This document shows, one piece after another, positions 1 through 8,778 of a DNA stretch of 64,000 nucleotides. The stretch is from the NCBI RefSeq assembly GCF_002742625.1, contig NZ_PEBF01000001.1:3038001-3102000 (forward strand). The letters are read 5' to 3'. The stretch is from Caulobacter sp. FWC2 (lineage in GTDB: Bacteria; Pseudomonadota; Alphaproteobacteria; Caulobacterales; Caulobacteraceae). The translations under genes were made by a program, and so were the position numbers. Positions within the stretch are counted from its first letter, which is position 1; each line of letters opens with the position of its first letter. Below the pieces are notes generated by a model. It ran no database searches and was not told the DNA's origin. It saw only the letters and a program-made list of their open reading frames with translations.

Positions 1-356
1 TCGGCCTTGAACGGCTTGACGAAATGCAGGTCGAACGCGACCTCGCGGCCCGGCGTGACTTGCGTGATCTCCATGTCGCCAGTGCCGACCTTGGCGCTGC
101 CGACCCAGGCATAGGTCGCGCCGACTCCCTTGTCCGGGCCGCCATAGGCGCGGGTCATGTCGGGATCGATCTTCTCCCAGGGCGACCACAGCCGCCATTG
201 GTGGAAGTCCTCGACCAGAGCCGACAGCGCCTCGGGCCGCGCCTTGATGGTCGCGGCGCGCTTGACCATGAACCTGTCCGGCCGCGTGGCGGCCAGACCC
301 AGCAGCGCGATGACGGCGATCGCGATCACCCCCAGAACGATCTTCAGAACCAGCAT
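1..356 (-). CDS. SRPBCC/polyketide-cyclase-like membrane-anchored protein (3' end outside window)
   Basis: The minus-strand frame opens at the ATG at 356 and runs off the left edge, so the C-terminus is missing. The first ~22 residues form a hydrophobic anchor (MLVLKIVLGVIAIAVIALLG). A SRPBCC-like segment follows, with RPEALSALVEDFHQW, WSPWEKIDPDM and GVGATYAWVGSAKVGTG motifs typical of the START-like fold that binds hydrophobic ligands. It lies 14 bp downstream of the ECF sigma gene on the same strand and probably ends that operon. SRPBCC/AHSA1 proteins are known companions of YCII-linked ECF factors. The ligand is unknown. Confidence 0.75.
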   Translation of the reverse strand, partial: MLVLKIVLGVIAIAVIALLGLAATRPDRFMVKRAATIKARPEALSALVEDFHQWRLWSPWEKIDPDMTRAYGGPDKGVGATYAWVGSAKVGTGDMEITQVTPGREVAFDLHFVKPFKA

Positions 357-370
357 ATGCCCCTCTCCCT

Positions 371-1618
371 CTACCCCGCCTCGGCCGCGACGCGGTCGAG
401 ATATTGGCGGATATTGGCGGCCTCGGCCGCGGTGTTGGCCAGCGAAATCGCGCGATCGAAAGCTTCCCGCGCCTCGGCCTTGCGCCCGGCCTGCAGCAGG
501 AAGGCGCCGCGCGCGCCGTGATAGTGAAAATAGGCGTTCAGCCGCGCGCCCAACGGTTCGATCATCGCCAGCGCCGCCACCGGGCCGCGCACCTTCGCCG
601 TCGCCACCGCGCGGTTCAGCGTGATCACCGGCGAGGGCTGCATGATCTCCAACGTAGCGTAGAGCGCATCGATGCCGAGCCAGTCGGTATCACCGGCCGT
701 GGCGGCGCGGGCATGCAGGGCGGCGATGGCGGCCTGGACCTGGTACGGCCCCGGATCGCGCTTCAGCATCGCCTTGTCGATCAGGGCGAGCCCCTCGCCG
801 ATCATCTTGCGATTCCAGAGGCTTCGATCCTGATCCTCCAGCAGGATCGCCGCGCCGTCGGCGGCGAAACGCGCGTCGGCGCGGGCGTGCTGCAGCAGGA
901 GCAGCGCGGTCAGGCCCATCATCTCCGGCTCGGCCGGGAACAGGCGCAGCAGCAGGCGCGCCAGGCGGATGGCCTCGTCGCACAGTCCGCCCTTGGCCTC
1001 GACCGCCTGGCCGCTGGCCGAATAGCCTTCGTTGAAGACGAGGTAGAGCATCGCCGCCACGGTCGCGAAGCGCTCGGCGCGCTCGACCGGCCCCGGCGCT
1101 TCAAAGGTCGCCTCGCCGGCCCCGATGCGGGCCTTGGCGCGGGTGATCCTCTGCTCCATGGCCGCCTCGCTGACCACGAAGGCGCGGGCGATCTCGCGCA
1201 CCGACAGACCCGAGACGATACGCAGGGCCAGGGCGATCTGCTGGGTGGCCGGCAGGTCCGGATGGCAGCAGATGAACAGCAACCGCAGCACGTCGTCGCG
1301 ATAGTGCGAGCCGTCCAGCCGCTCGGCGGCCTGCGCCTCCGCGTCCTCAAGGTCGGAGAGCAGTTCCTCGGGCGGCAGGGCCACGTGGCGGCTGGTCTTG
1401 CGGACGGCGTCGATGGCGGCGTTGCGGCCGACCATGATCAGCCAGGCGGTCGGGTCGCGGGGCGGACCGTTCTTGGGCCAGGCCTTCAGGGCGCGCAGGC
1501 AGGCGTCCTGGAACGCCTCCTCGGCCGCATCCATGTCCCGGAAGTAGCGCAGCAGCGCCGCCACGGCCTGGGGCCGCGCGGCGCTGATCGCCCCTTCGAT
1601 CCACCCGAGGTCGGTCAC
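371..1618 (-). CDS. ECF-type RNA polymerase sigma factor with C-terminal extension (ECF42-like)
   Basis: 415 residues, about twice the size of a minimal ECF sigma factor. Sigma-2 spans roughly 15-75 (FRDMDAAEEAFQDACLRAL, WLIMVGRNAAIDAVRK). Sigma-4 spans roughly 110-160 (LPATQQIALALRIVSGLSVREIA, SEAAMEQRITRAKARI). The remaining ~240 residues form a helical, TPR-like extension (FNEGYSASG, LNRAVA, FHYHGARGAFLLQAGR). Family knowledge: this architecture next to a DGPF/YCII protein is the ECF42 group, where the extension rather than an anti-sigma factor controls activity. The start is GTG at 1618, overlapping the upstream YCII stop (GTGA), so the two are translationally coupled. No anti-sigma gene is visible. 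Confidence 0.9.
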   Translation of the reverse strand: MTDLGWIEGAISAARPQAVAALLRYFRDMDAAEEAFQDACLRALKAWPKNGPPRDPTAWLIMVGRNAAIDAVRKTSRHVALPPEELLSDLEDAEAQAAERLDGSHYRDDVLRLLFICCHPDLPATQQIALALRIVSGLSVREIARAFVVSEAAMEQRITRAKARIGAGEATFEAPGPVERAERFATVAAMLYLVFNEGYSASGQAVEAKGGLCDEAIRLARLLLRLFPAEPEMMGLTALLLLQHARADARFAADGAAILLEDQDRSLWNRKMIGEGLALIDKAMLKRDPGPYQVQAAIAALHARAATAGDTDWLGIDALYATLEIMQPSPVITLNRAVATAKVRGPVAALAMIEPLGARLNAYFHYHGARGAFLLQAGRKAEAREAFDRAISLANTAAEAANIRQYLDRVAAEAG

Positions 1619-2028
1619 GTTTCGGCGGACTCCTGGCCGCCAGACTCCTGGCCGGCGAACGTCGGATTCGGGGCCGGGTTGAACAGCGCGATCGGACGGA
1701 TCTCGTAGGAGCCGCCGGGATTGGCCTTGCCCAGGTCCTTGGCGATGTCGAGCGCGCCGTCCAGACTGTCGCAGTCCACCACGTAGAAGCCCAGGAGCTG
1801 CTCCTTGGTCTCGGCGAACGGTCCGTCCAGCACCAGAGGCGGCTCACGATCCTTGCGCAGGGTGGTGGCGGCCGTGGTCGGCATCAGGCGGGCGACGGGG
1901 CCCAGCCGGCCCTCGCGCGCCAGCTTCTCCTGGACGACGCCCAGTTTCTCCATGACGCCGTCCTCATGCGCCTTGGACCAGCCGCAGATCACGTCTTCCT
2001 GGTTGTAGCAGAGTATGGCGTAGAGCAT
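1615..2028 (-). CDS. YCII-related (DGPF-domain) protein
   Basis: 137 residues from the ATG at 2028. A GAGG ribosome site sits just upstream, so this start is preferred over one 54 bp further out. It starts MLYAILCYN and carries the diagnostic LDGPFAETKEQLLGFYVVD stretch plus a C-terminal IRPIALFNPAP strand, as in DGPF/YCII proteins with a ferredoxin-like fold. It overlaps the sigma-factor GTG start by 4 bp. Members of this family are encoded with, and usually controlled by, ECF42 sigma factors; their biochemical role is unresolved. The promoter should lie in the 69 bp between 2028 and the acyltransferase stop. Confidence 0.9.
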   Translation of the reverse strand: MLYAILCYNQEDVICGWSKAHEDGVMEKLGVVQEKLAREGRLGPVARLMPTTAATTLRKDREPPLVLDGPFAETKEQLLGFYVVDCDSLDGALDIAKDLGKANPGGSYEIRPIALFNPAPNPTFAGQESGGQESAET

Positions 2029-2097
2029 GGGCGATCCTCGTCTCTGATCCCTAGGACGGTGGACTATGCCCGCATCCGACACGAGGTCGAAAATTCT

Positions 2098-3114
2098 CTA
2101 GAGGCGCCGCAGCCGGCGGCGAACGGGCTCGTCATAGAGCTTCAGCACCGCCCAGGCGAAGGCCAGGATCACCGGGATCGCCACGGCCGCGAAGGCCAGC
2201 GGATAGCCGTGCCCGCCCAAGGCTCGGAACAGCCTCAGCATCAGCTCCCAGCCCAGCCAGTGCAGCGCGTAGAGGGGGTAGGAGATCGCGCCGGAGACGC
2301 GGGCCAGCTTTCCCTGGAAGCCGCCCGGATCCCGCCGCCCGGCCAGCACGATCAGCGGAAAGACCAGGCTCATGCAGACATAGTCGTAGACCCAGTTCAG
2401 CGGCGTCCACGGGAAACACAGGATGGCGGCCAGGATAAGGGCCAGCAGCCAGGCGGGGGCCCTGAAGCCGGTGAACGGCTGGATCCGATAGCAGCCCCAA
2501 CCCAGCAGGAACGAAAACACCGTCCGCAGAAAGCTGATGAAGAACGTCGCCCGGTCCCAGCCCGTCAGCACCCCGCCCATCCCCTGGGCGATATAGGCCA
2601 TCACCGGGATCAGCAGCACAATCATCGCCACGTGCCCCAGGACGCCCAGCCGCCGGATCGGGAACCACAGCGCTCCGACCGCCAGCTCGAAGAACAGCGA
2701 CCAGGCCGGCGGATTCAAAGGGAAAATCGGCGCGAAGCCCGGCTCCTCGGCCCACAAGCGAGGAACCATCAGGAGGCCCAGGATCAGCCACTCCGGCACG
2801 CGCTCGCGATGCTGGATGATCACCGTCGCGCCGGCCAGCATGGTCAGGGCGATCAGCGGCCACAGCCGCGTCAGCCGCTGACGCAGGAAACCCCACCAAC
2901 CGATCTGGCGCCGGCCATAGGCGTGGGCCAGGACGAAGCCGGACAGGCAGAAGAAGAAGTCGACGGCCAGATAGCCGTGACCGACCAGCCAGGGCCGGCC
3001 GGTCCAGCCGCCGATGTGGTAGAGCATGACGCCCACGGCAGCGACGCCGCGCAGGCCGTCCAGCGCCTCGTACCGTCGTCCCGACTCGTAAGCCTGCAAA
3101 ACGCCGCCCCCCAT
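2098..3114 (-). CDS. Acyltransferase family 3 membrane protein
   Basis: 338 residues. The N-terminus has the family signature YEALDGLRGVAAVGVMLYH, whose His lies near the end of TM1, then GYLAVDFFFCLSGFVLA and the basic loop RQRLTRLWP. About nine to ten hydrophobic segments follow, and the tail is basic (DEPVRRRLRRL). Family knowledge: these proteins transfer acyl groups from the cytoplasmic side to sugars, polysaccharides or peptides in the inner membrane (OafA/NodX type). The stop of the methyltransferase gene begins 6 bp upstream of this start, so the two are probably co-transcribed. The acceptor cannot be read from the sequence. Confidence 0.88.
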   Translation of the reverse strand: MGGGVLQAYESGRRYEALDGLRGVAAVGVMLYHIGGWTGRPWLVGHGYLAVDFFFCLSGFVLAHAYGRRQIGWWGFLRQRLTRLWPLIALTMLAGATVIIQHRERVPEWLILGLLMVPRLWAEEPGFAPIFPLNPPAWSLFFELAVGALWFPIRRLGVLGHVAMIVLLIPVMAYIAQGMGGVLTGWDRATFFISFLRTVFSFLLGWGCYRIQPFTGFRAPAWLLALILAAILCFPWTPLNWVYDYVCMSLVFPLIVLAGRRDPGGFQGKLARVSGAISYPLYALHWLGWELMLRLFRALGGHGYPLAFAAVAIPVILAFAWAVLKLYDEPVRRRLRRL

Positions 3115-3120
3115 CCTTGC

Positions 3121-4179
3121 TTAGCTGAGGGGTTTCTCCAGCAGCAAGGCCTTGGTCAGGAAGGCGCGGTCCTCGCCGATCAGCTTCAGGCCGGCTTGCG
3201 TGAACAAGGCGACCAGATCGGTCTGCGCGTAGCTGCCGTAGTACGGCTCATGGAAATAGACCGGGAAGGCCTCCAGCAGGCGCGCCAGGTCCGGCGTGTC
3301 GGAGGGCTGCACGGAGTCGACGAAGACCAGCACGCCGCCGGGTTTGAGCACCCGCGCCAGGCTGGCCGCCACGACGGGCCGCACGCGCGGCGGCAGCTCG
3401 TGGAAGAGATAGACACAACTGACCGCGTCCAAAGAAGAATCCGCGATCGGAAGCGCTTCGGCATTGGCCTTGATCCCGCCCGCGCCCGTCCGTTTGCGCG
3501 CCTGCGCCAGATAGGCCTCCGACAGGTCCAGTCCCGCGATGGCCGCGCGCGGGAACGTCGCCTTCAGGTCCTTCAAGAACGCGCCGGAACCGCAGGCCGT
3601 ATCGAGAATTTTGGCGTCGCGGTGATCGCGGCCTCGCCAGTGTTTGGCCAACAGCGACAGGCCGCGTCGCCGCATGGCTCCGGCCGTGCCGGAGAACAGC
3701 GCCTCGACCTGGGCGTCGTAGCGGCGTGCGCTTTCCGGCGTGAACCAGCCGCCGGACTGATAGTGGAAGTTCTGGCGATAATAGTTTGGATAGGCTTGGC
3801 TATTGCTCTCGCCCCGCACCTCGACGCCGTCGCCGCGCCGGCGGCGCTGGTCGACCTCGAAAGCGTCGGCGATGAAGTCGGCGGCCTCGCGCACGGCGGC
3901 GGAGGGGCGGACCGGACCGTCCTCGATGGCGGGGTAGAGGCCGGCGGCGACATCGCGGGCGTCCTTTTCGAACGCCTCCAGATAGGCGCGGCGCAAACTC
4001 CCCTTGGTCGGCGGCGCGGCCGTTGGCTCGAAGCTTCTCGCCTGCTCGCCCTGGGTCGGTCGGGTCATGGAGCGGGCCAGCGAGCCCGTCGCCGTCCACC
4101 AGGCTGCCTTGACCGCCGCCCTGGCGCGCTGACCTACCGCGTCGACCGCGAAGGCGGCTCTGCTGCGTCGCTCGTCCAT
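3121..4179 (-). CDS. Class I SAM-dependent methyltransferase
   Basis: 352 residues. The Rossmann core starts near residue 190 with motif I (ILDTACGSGAFLKDL), followed by the acidic motif GLDLSEAYLAQARKR and post-motifs AVSCVYLFHELPP and LKPGGVLVFVDS. The ~190-residue N-terminal part (FIADAFEVDQRRR, PNYYRQNFHYQSGGW) is unusual for a small-molecule methyltransferase and may bind substrate. It is 7 bp from the downstream acyltransferase and 20 bp from the upstream RNA methyltransferase gene, all on the minus strand. The substrate is not identifiable. Confidence 0.82.
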   Translation of the reverse strand: MDERRSRAAFAVDAVGQRARAAVKAAWWTATGSLARSMTRPTQGEQARSFEPTAAPPTKGSLRRAYLEAFEKDARDVAAGLYPAIEDGPVRPSAAVREAADFIADAFEVDQRRRRGDGVEVRGESNSQAYPNYYRQNFHYQSGGWFTPESARRYDAQVEALFSGTAGAMRRRGLSLLAKHWRGRDHRDAKILDTACGSGAFLKDLKATFPRAAIAGLDLSEAYLAQARKRTGAGGIKANAEALPIADSSLDAVSCVYLFHELPPRVRPVVAASLARVLKPGGVLVFVDSVQPSDTPDLARLLEAFPVYFHEPYYGSYAQTDLVALFTQAGLKLIGEDRAFLTKALLLEKPLS

Positions 4180-4199
4180 CCTGGGTTCCCCATGGGCCT

Positions 4200-5447
4200 T
4201 TAGCGCGTGAAGACCCCGACCAGCTCAATATGGGGCGACCAGACGAACTGGTCCACCGGTAGCACCTTCTCCAGCCGGAAGCCGGCGTCGACCAGGGCGC
4301 GGGCGTCCTTGGCGAAGGTCCCGGGATTGCACGAGACGCTGACCACCTTGGCGACCTTGGACTTGGCGATCTCGACCGTCTGCTCGGCGGCGCCGGCGCG
4401 CGGCGGGTCGATGACCACGACATCGGTCTTGGCCAGCTCGGTGCTCAGCGTCGGGCGTTTGACTAGGTCACGCGCCTCGGCGGTGATCGGCTTCAGGCCT
4501 GGCGCGGCGCCGATCGCGGCTTTCAGGGCGGCGATGGAAGGCGCGCTCACCTCGGCGGCGTAGACCGCGCCAACCTCGGCCAGGCGGAACGTGAAGGTGC
4601 CGACGCCGCAATAGAGGTCGGCGATCTTTGATGCGCCCTGCGCCTGGGCGACGGCGAATTCGACCATGGCGCGCTCGGCGGCTGGCACGGCCTGCAGGAA
4701 GCTGCCCGGCGGCAGGGCGACCACGGCGGGGCCCAACTTCACCATCGGCTGGCGCGCGCCATAGACAGTCTCGCCCGCCAGCGTCACCCGGGCGAAGTCG
4801 CCCTCGCTGGCCGCCATGGCCGCGCGCATGCGGGCGTCGGCCGACAGCCCGCCACTCTTGCGCTCGACGCCGGTGACGTCGATGTCGAGGCCCGTCGCCG
4901 TCAGGGTGACGTGCAGGGTCGGGGCCGACTTCGGGTGCTCCAGGAACGGCTCGGCCAGCCGCGCCAAGGCCGGGAACGCCGCCACCAAGCGCGGATCGGT
5001 GACCGGGCATTCGTCGATCGGCACGAGATTCCAGGAGCGACGCTCCTTGAAACCCAGCAACGCGCCCTGCCCTTTGGGGCCCTTGCGGGCGTGCAGCGCC
5101 ACGCGGCGGCGCGAGGCAGGCGGCGACGCGAAGGTCGGCAGGATCTCGGTCTCCAGGCCTTCCATCGACAGCTGGATGCGGATCTGCTCGGCCTTCCAGC
5201 CGAGATAGGGCTCCGCCGCCCAGTGCTGCAGGGCGCAGCCGCCGCAATGGCCGAAATACTTGCAGGGTGGCGTCACCCGGTCGGCGCTGGCGGCCAGGAT
5301 CTCCACGATCTCGCCGCGCGCGCCCTCCATCCGCGCCCGCACGGTTTCACCCGGCAGGGTCAGGGGCACGAAGGCCGGCTTGCCGTCGTCGAAGCGGGCG
5401 AGTCCGTCGCCTTGCGCGCCGATGGCGCTGATCATCATGTCTTGCAT
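4200..5447 (-). CDS. Class I SAM-dependent RNA (uracil-C5) methyltransferase, RlmD/RumA-like, Fe-S type
   Basis: 415 residues from the ATG at 5447; an in-frame TTG lies 18 bp further upstream. A TRAM-like beta domain (GAQGDGLARFDDG, PFVPLTLPGE-type strand) comes first. A [4Fe-4S] cysteine cluster follows (CKYFGHCGGC, with a later DECPVTD). The C-terminal Rossmann domain has DLYCGVGTFTFRLA, the VIDPPRAG loop and the catalytic nucleophile in SCNPGT (Cys ~373). A conserved Glu (HIELVGVF) near the end is the usual general base. This layout fits 23S rRNA m5U methyltransferases of the RumA/RlmD group. The exact target uridine cannot be decided here. Confidence 0.9.
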   Translation of the reverse strand: MQDMMISAIGAQGDGLARFDDGKPAFVPLTLPGETVRARMEGARGEIVEILAASADRVTPPCKYFGHCGGCALQHWAAEPYLGWKAEQIRIQLSMEGLETEILPTFASPPASRRRVALHARKGPKGQGALLGFKERRSWNLVPIDECPVTDPRLVAAFPALARLAEPFLEHPKSAPTLHVTLTATGLDIDVTGVERKSGGLSADARMRAAMAASEGDFARVTLAGETVYGARQPMVKLGPAVVALPPGSFLQAVPAAERAMVEFAVAQAQGASKIADLYCGVGTFTFRLAEVGAVYAAEVSAPSIAALKAAIGAAPGLKPITAEARDLVKRPTLSTELAKTDVVVIDPPRAGAAEQTVEIAKSKVAKVVSVSCNPGTFAKDARALVDAGFRLEKVLPVDQFVWSPHIELVGVFTR

Positions 5448-5662
5448 GACGTGTCCATACCCCAAAATCGGGGCTTGAGCGCGCGCGACGAACGATTTTC
5501 GGTGCGGTTCAACGAAGCTGAATAGTCCCGTCAGCGACCATTCATGTTGGCGATGTCACACCTACATCAACGGATGGGCCTCGGCGGACCGGTGAAAACC
5601 CGGACGCCCACAAAAAGACAAGCTCTCTCATGACCATGACCGCCTCAACGAGCAGGACTCCG

Positions 5663-6319
5663 ATGATCAAGACCGTTCTGGGCGTCACCGCCGCCCTCGT
5701 CTGTGGCGTGCTGACGCCGACCCTGGCCTCGGCCCAGTCTTACGGAACGACGCCTTACGGCTCGCAACCGTATGGCTCGAGCTATGGCGGCGCCTACAGC
5801 AACCAGGGCTACTACTACGACCAATGCCAGCGCTCGACGGCCAACCGCACCACCGGCGGGGCTCTCGCCGGCGGCGCCATCGGCATGGCGCTGGGCAGCG
5901 GAATCGCTGCCCGCGGTCACCGCACCGACGGTTCGGTCGTCGGCGGTCTTCTGGGCGCCGTGGTCGGCTCGATGGCCGGCAAGAGCTCGGCGGCCTGCAC
6001 CCCGGGCAGCAACATCGCCCCGCCGCCGCCTCCCCCGCCGCCGCGCGCCTACAACGACGGTTATGACGACGATTACCGCCCGGTCCCGTACGAGCAGGTC
6101 CGTCGCGACGCTCAACGCGACAGCTACTACGACCGCTCATACGACCGCTCATATGATCGTCAAAACGGCTACCGGGTGAACGAACGCGTCAGCGGCCAGG
6201 CCGACGTCAATGGCTGCACCCTGGCCGAGAGCCCGATCTACCTGCCGGACGGCCGCGTCCAGAAGCGCTTCGTGCGCGTCTGCCCTGACGGCAACGGCAA
6301 GTACCAGGTCGTCGACTAG
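5663..6319 (+). CDS. Secreted glycine-zipper 2TM domain protein
   Basis: 218 residues from the ATG at 5663, chosen because AGGA lies 7 bp upstream and the signal peptide (MIKTVLGVTAALVCGV...ASAQ) begins there; an ATG at 5630 is also in frame. After a Tyr/Gly/Ser-rich linker, a glycine zipper (GGALAGGAIGMALGSGIAA, then GGLLGAVVGSMAGKS) gives two short hydrophobic helices. A Pro run and repeated YDRSYDRSYDR tract follow. The C-terminal ~50 residues look like a small globular domain (GCTLAESPIYLPDGRVQKR). It is probably an envelope protein. A strong hairpin terminator at 6348-6377 follows. Confidence 0.85.
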   Translation: MIKTVLGVTAALVCGVLTPTLASAQSYGTTPYGSQPYGSSYGGAYSNQGYYYDQCQRSTANRTTGGALAGGAIGMALGSGIAARGHRTDGSVVGGLLGAVVGSMAGKSSAACTPGSNIAPPPPPPPPRAYNDGYDDDYRPVPYEQVRRDAQRDSYYDRSYDRSYDRQNGYRVNERVSGQADVNGCTLAESPIYLPDGRVQKRFVRVCPDGNGKYQVVD

Positions 6320-6347
6320 GTCCCCGACCTGGCTTGTGTGGAAGACC

Positions 6348-6377
6348 ATCGGCCGCCCCCTAACCGGGGCGGCCGAT
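6348..6377 (+). terminator. Intrinsic terminator after the glycine-zipper gene
   Basis: Perfect 12-bp GC-rich stem (6348-6359 with 6366-6377) around a 6-nt loop, followed by TTCGTTT. It lies 28 bp after the plus-strand stop and 7 bp before the convergent TlyA-type gene's stop, so it may serve both directions. Confidence 0.8.
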
Positions 6378-6383
6378 TTCGTT

Positions 6384-7115
6384 TCAGGCCTTTGTCGCCC
6401 AGACGAGACGTTCGACCTGGCCGTCGCCGCCCGTGATCGGGCTTTCGGTCAGGCCATTGACTGTCCAACCCGAGGCTTCGAGGAATTCCACGACCTCGCG
6501 CTCGCAACGGGCGATGATCTCGGGATCCTTGACCAGCCCGCCCTTTCCGACGAAGTCGCGGCCGGCCTCGAACTGCGGCTTGATCAGCGCCACCAGGTCC
6601 GCGCCTGGCGCAGCGAGCGCCAGCGCCATCGGCAGGGCCTTGGTCAGGGCGATGAAGCTGACGTCGCTGACCACCAGGGTCGGCGCGATCGAGATCACCG
6701 TCTCGTCCAGCACCCGGGCGTCGACGCCCGACAGGTCGATGACGCGCGGATCGTCCCTCAGCTTGGCGTGCAGCTGGTCACGGCCCACATCGACCGCGAA
6801 CACCCTCTCCGCCCCGCGCGACAGCAGGACTTCGGTGAACCCGCCCGTGGACGCGCCGACGTCGAGGGCCACGCGGCCCTCCACGACCACCGGCCACAGG
6901 TCCAGCGCGTGAAGCAACTTCAGCGCCCCACGCCCGACCCACGGATGGGCGGCTTCGGCGATGATCTGGGCATGCTGGTCGACCGTATCGGCCGGCTTGG
7001 TGATCACCTTGCCATTGACGGTGACCAGTCCGGCTTCCACGGCCGCGCGGGCCTTGACGCGGCTGTCGACGACGCCTCGCTCGACGAGCAACAGATCGAT
7101 ACGCTTGCGGGCCAC
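6384..7115 (-). CDS. tlyA: TlyA-family rRNA (cytidine-2'-O)-methyltransferase / S4-FtsJ protein
   Basis: 243 residues from the GTG at 7115, which has a clear GAGGAGG ribosome site; the frame is open further upstream but without such a signal. An S4 RNA-binding domain covers about residues 2-65 (RKRIDLLLVERGVVDSR, VEAGLVTVNGKV). The FtsJ-like Rossmann fold follows (ALDVGASTGGFTEVLLSRGA, VFAVDVG, DVSFIAL). The C-terminus has the family's IKPQFEAGRDFVGKGGLVKD segment. Family knowledge: TlyA 2'-O-methylates 16S and/or 23S rRNA. It is convergent with the glycine-zipper gene. Confidence 0.92.
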   Translation of the reverse strand: MARKRIDLLLVERGVVDSRVKARAAVEAGLVTVNGKVITKPADTVDQHAQIIAEAAHPWVGRGALKLLHALDLWPVVVEGRVALDVGASTGGFTEVLLSRGAERVFAVDVGRDQLHAKLRDDPRVIDLSGVDARVLDETVISIAPTLVVSDVSFIALTKALPMALALAAPGADLVALIKPQFEAGRDFVGKGGLVKDPEIIARCEREVVEFLEASGWTVNGLTESPITGGDGQVERLVWATKA

Positions 7116-7231
7116 GCGGCCTCCTCGAAAGTTCAGACCGCCGTCTAGCACGGGCTTGCGGCCCAGGTCTCTTCGGGTTCAACTGAACGCCGTTCACCGG
7201 CACGCAAAGATGCCGAGGGGGAGAGAAACCG

Positions 7232-8719
7232 ATGCGATTCACTCGTCGTGGCCTGCTGGCCGCATCCGCCGCCGTGGCGGCCGCATCTTCAGTGAAGGCA
7301 AAGCCCAAATCGATGTCATCGCCCGCGCCCTGGACTCCCGACGCCACCGAGCTGGCCGGCCGCATCCGTCGCAAGGAGGTCAGCGCCGCCGAGGTGGTCG
7401 AGGACGCCATCCGCAAGGCCGAAGCCCTGCAGCCCCAGGTCGGCGCGATCGTCACCTCGGACTTCGACCGCGCCCTGGCCAAGGCCAAGGCCGGCCAGCT
7501 GTCGGGGCCTTTCGCGGGCGTGCCCTTCATGGTCAAGGACCTGGACCCCTATAAGGGCCTGCCCACCCGCAACGGTTCGCGTAGCGGCCTGCGCGCCCCG
7601 CCGGAGACCACGCAAACCAAGTATGTCGACGCCTTTGACGCGGCCGGCTTCGTGGTGATCGGCAAGTCGGCGACGCCGGAATACGGCTTCCTGCCGACCA
7701 CCGAACCGATGGGCTTCCAGCCCACCCGCAATCCCTGGAACACGGACCGCTCGTCGGGCGGCTCCTCGGGCGGCGCGGCGGCGGCCGTGGCCTCGGGCAT
7801 GATCCCGATCGCCCACGCCACCGACGGCGGCGGCTCCATCCGCATCCCAGCCTCCAACTGCGGCCTGTTCGGCCTGAAGCCCTCGCGCGGCCGGATGCTG
7901 GAAGGCCGCCCCGTCGCGCGCGGCCTCGACATCTCGGTCGCTCACTGCGTCTCGCACAGCGTCCGCGACTCGGCCGCCCTGTTCGCCGCCACTGAACGCA
8001 CCGGCGCCGACGCGGTGTTCAAGCCGGTGGGCGTGGTCTCTGAACCACTGAAGCGGAAGCTGAAGATCGGCCTGCTCATGGCCACGGGCACGGGTGTGAC
8101 GCCAGATCCGGAAGTGCAGACCGCCGTCAACAACGCCGCCAAGCTGCTGGAGAGCCTGGGTCACAAGGTCGAGCCGACCGCCTGGCCGATGGATGGCGCC
8201 CAGTTCGGCCAGGACTTCACCGTCCTGTGGGCCAGCGGCGCGGCCGAACTGGTCGCCGGCATCGGCAAGGCCATCGGCCACAAACCCGATTCCAGCGTGC
8301 TGGAGCCCTTCAGCCTGGGCATGGCCGAGCTGGTCGGCCAGCTTCCCGCCGGCGCCCTACCCGCCGCCATCGCGCGCCTGAATGACAATACCAAGGCCTA
8401 TGACGCTTGGCTGACCAAGTACGACATCATCCTGTCGCCGGTGCTGGGCAAGCCGCCGGTCGAGCTGGGCTATGTCGCCGGCTGGGTGCCGTTCCAAGAT
8501 CTGCAGGCCCGCCTGACCAGCTATGTCGGCTACACCCCGGTCCAGAACGTCGCCGGCGCGCCGTCGATGAGTGTGCCGCTGCACCGGACGCCGGACGGCC
8601 TGCCCGTGGGCGTTCAGCTGGCCGGCCGCGCGGGCGGCGAGGCGCTGCTGTTCCAGCTGGCCTATCAGCTGGAGGAAGCCCAACCCTGGGCGCACCGCAA
8701 GCCGCCGGTGAGCCTGTAA
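7232..8719 (+). CDS. Tat-exported amidase (amidase signature family)
   Basis: 495 residues. The N-terminus is a twin-arginine signal (FTRRGLLAASAAVAAA), predicting export of the folded enzyme. The amidase signature region holds the Ser-cisSer-Lys triad: K102 (FMVKDLDPY), S178 in RSSGGSSGGAAAAVASG and S202 in DGGGSIRIPAS. The C-terminal section has AGAPSMSVPL and GLPVGVQLAGRAGGE, typical of aryl-acylamidase/6-aminohexanoate-cyclic-dimer hydrolase relatives. A GGGGGAGAG-like purine run just before the ATG gives a good ribosome site. A terminator lies 7 bp downstream. The substrate is unknown, but the signal peptide argues against GatA of tRNA amidation. Confidence 0.93.
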   Translation: MRFTRRGLLAASAAVAAASSVKAKPKSMSSPAPWTPDATELAGRIRRKEVSAAEVVEDAIRKAEALQPQVGAIVTSDFDRALAKAKAGQLSGPFAGVPFMVKDLDPYKGLPTRNGSRSGLRAPPETTQTKYVDAFDAAGFVVIGKSATPEYGFLPTTEPMGFQPTRNPWNTDRSSGGSSGGAAAAVASGMIPIAHATDGGGSIRIPASNCGLFGLKPSRGRMLEGRPVARGLDISVAHCVSHSVRDSAALFAATERTGADAVFKPVGVVSEPLKRKLKIGLLMATGTGVTPDPEVQTAVNNAAKLLESLGHKVEPTAWPMDGAQFGQDFTVLWASGAAELVAGIGKAIGHKPDSSVLEPFSLGMAELVGQLPAGALPAAIARLNDNTKAYDAWLTKYDIILSPVLGKPPVELGYVAGWVPFQDLQARLTSYVGYTPVQNVAGAPSMSVPLHRTPDGLPVGVQLAGRAGGEALLFQLAYQLEEAQPWAHRKPPVSL

Positions 8720-8726
8720 ACGAAAA

Positions 8727-8752
8727 GGGCCCGCATCAACCGATGCGGGCCC
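8727..8752. terminator. Bidirectional hairpin terminator between amidase and acyl-CoA synthetase genes
   Basis: Perfect 11-bp stem (8727-8737 with 8742-8752) with a 4-nt loop. An A-run precedes it and a T-rich stretch follows, and it sits between two convergent genes. Confidence 0.8.
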
Positions 8753-8778
8753 GTTCTGTCTCGCGGCGGACGCCGAGA

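Noticed and set aside
1966..4203. 745-codon plus-strand open frame
   Set aside because: Antisense to the acyltransferase and methyltransferase genes, composition Arg/Gln/Pro-rich without motifs, a shadow of high-GC coding DNA.
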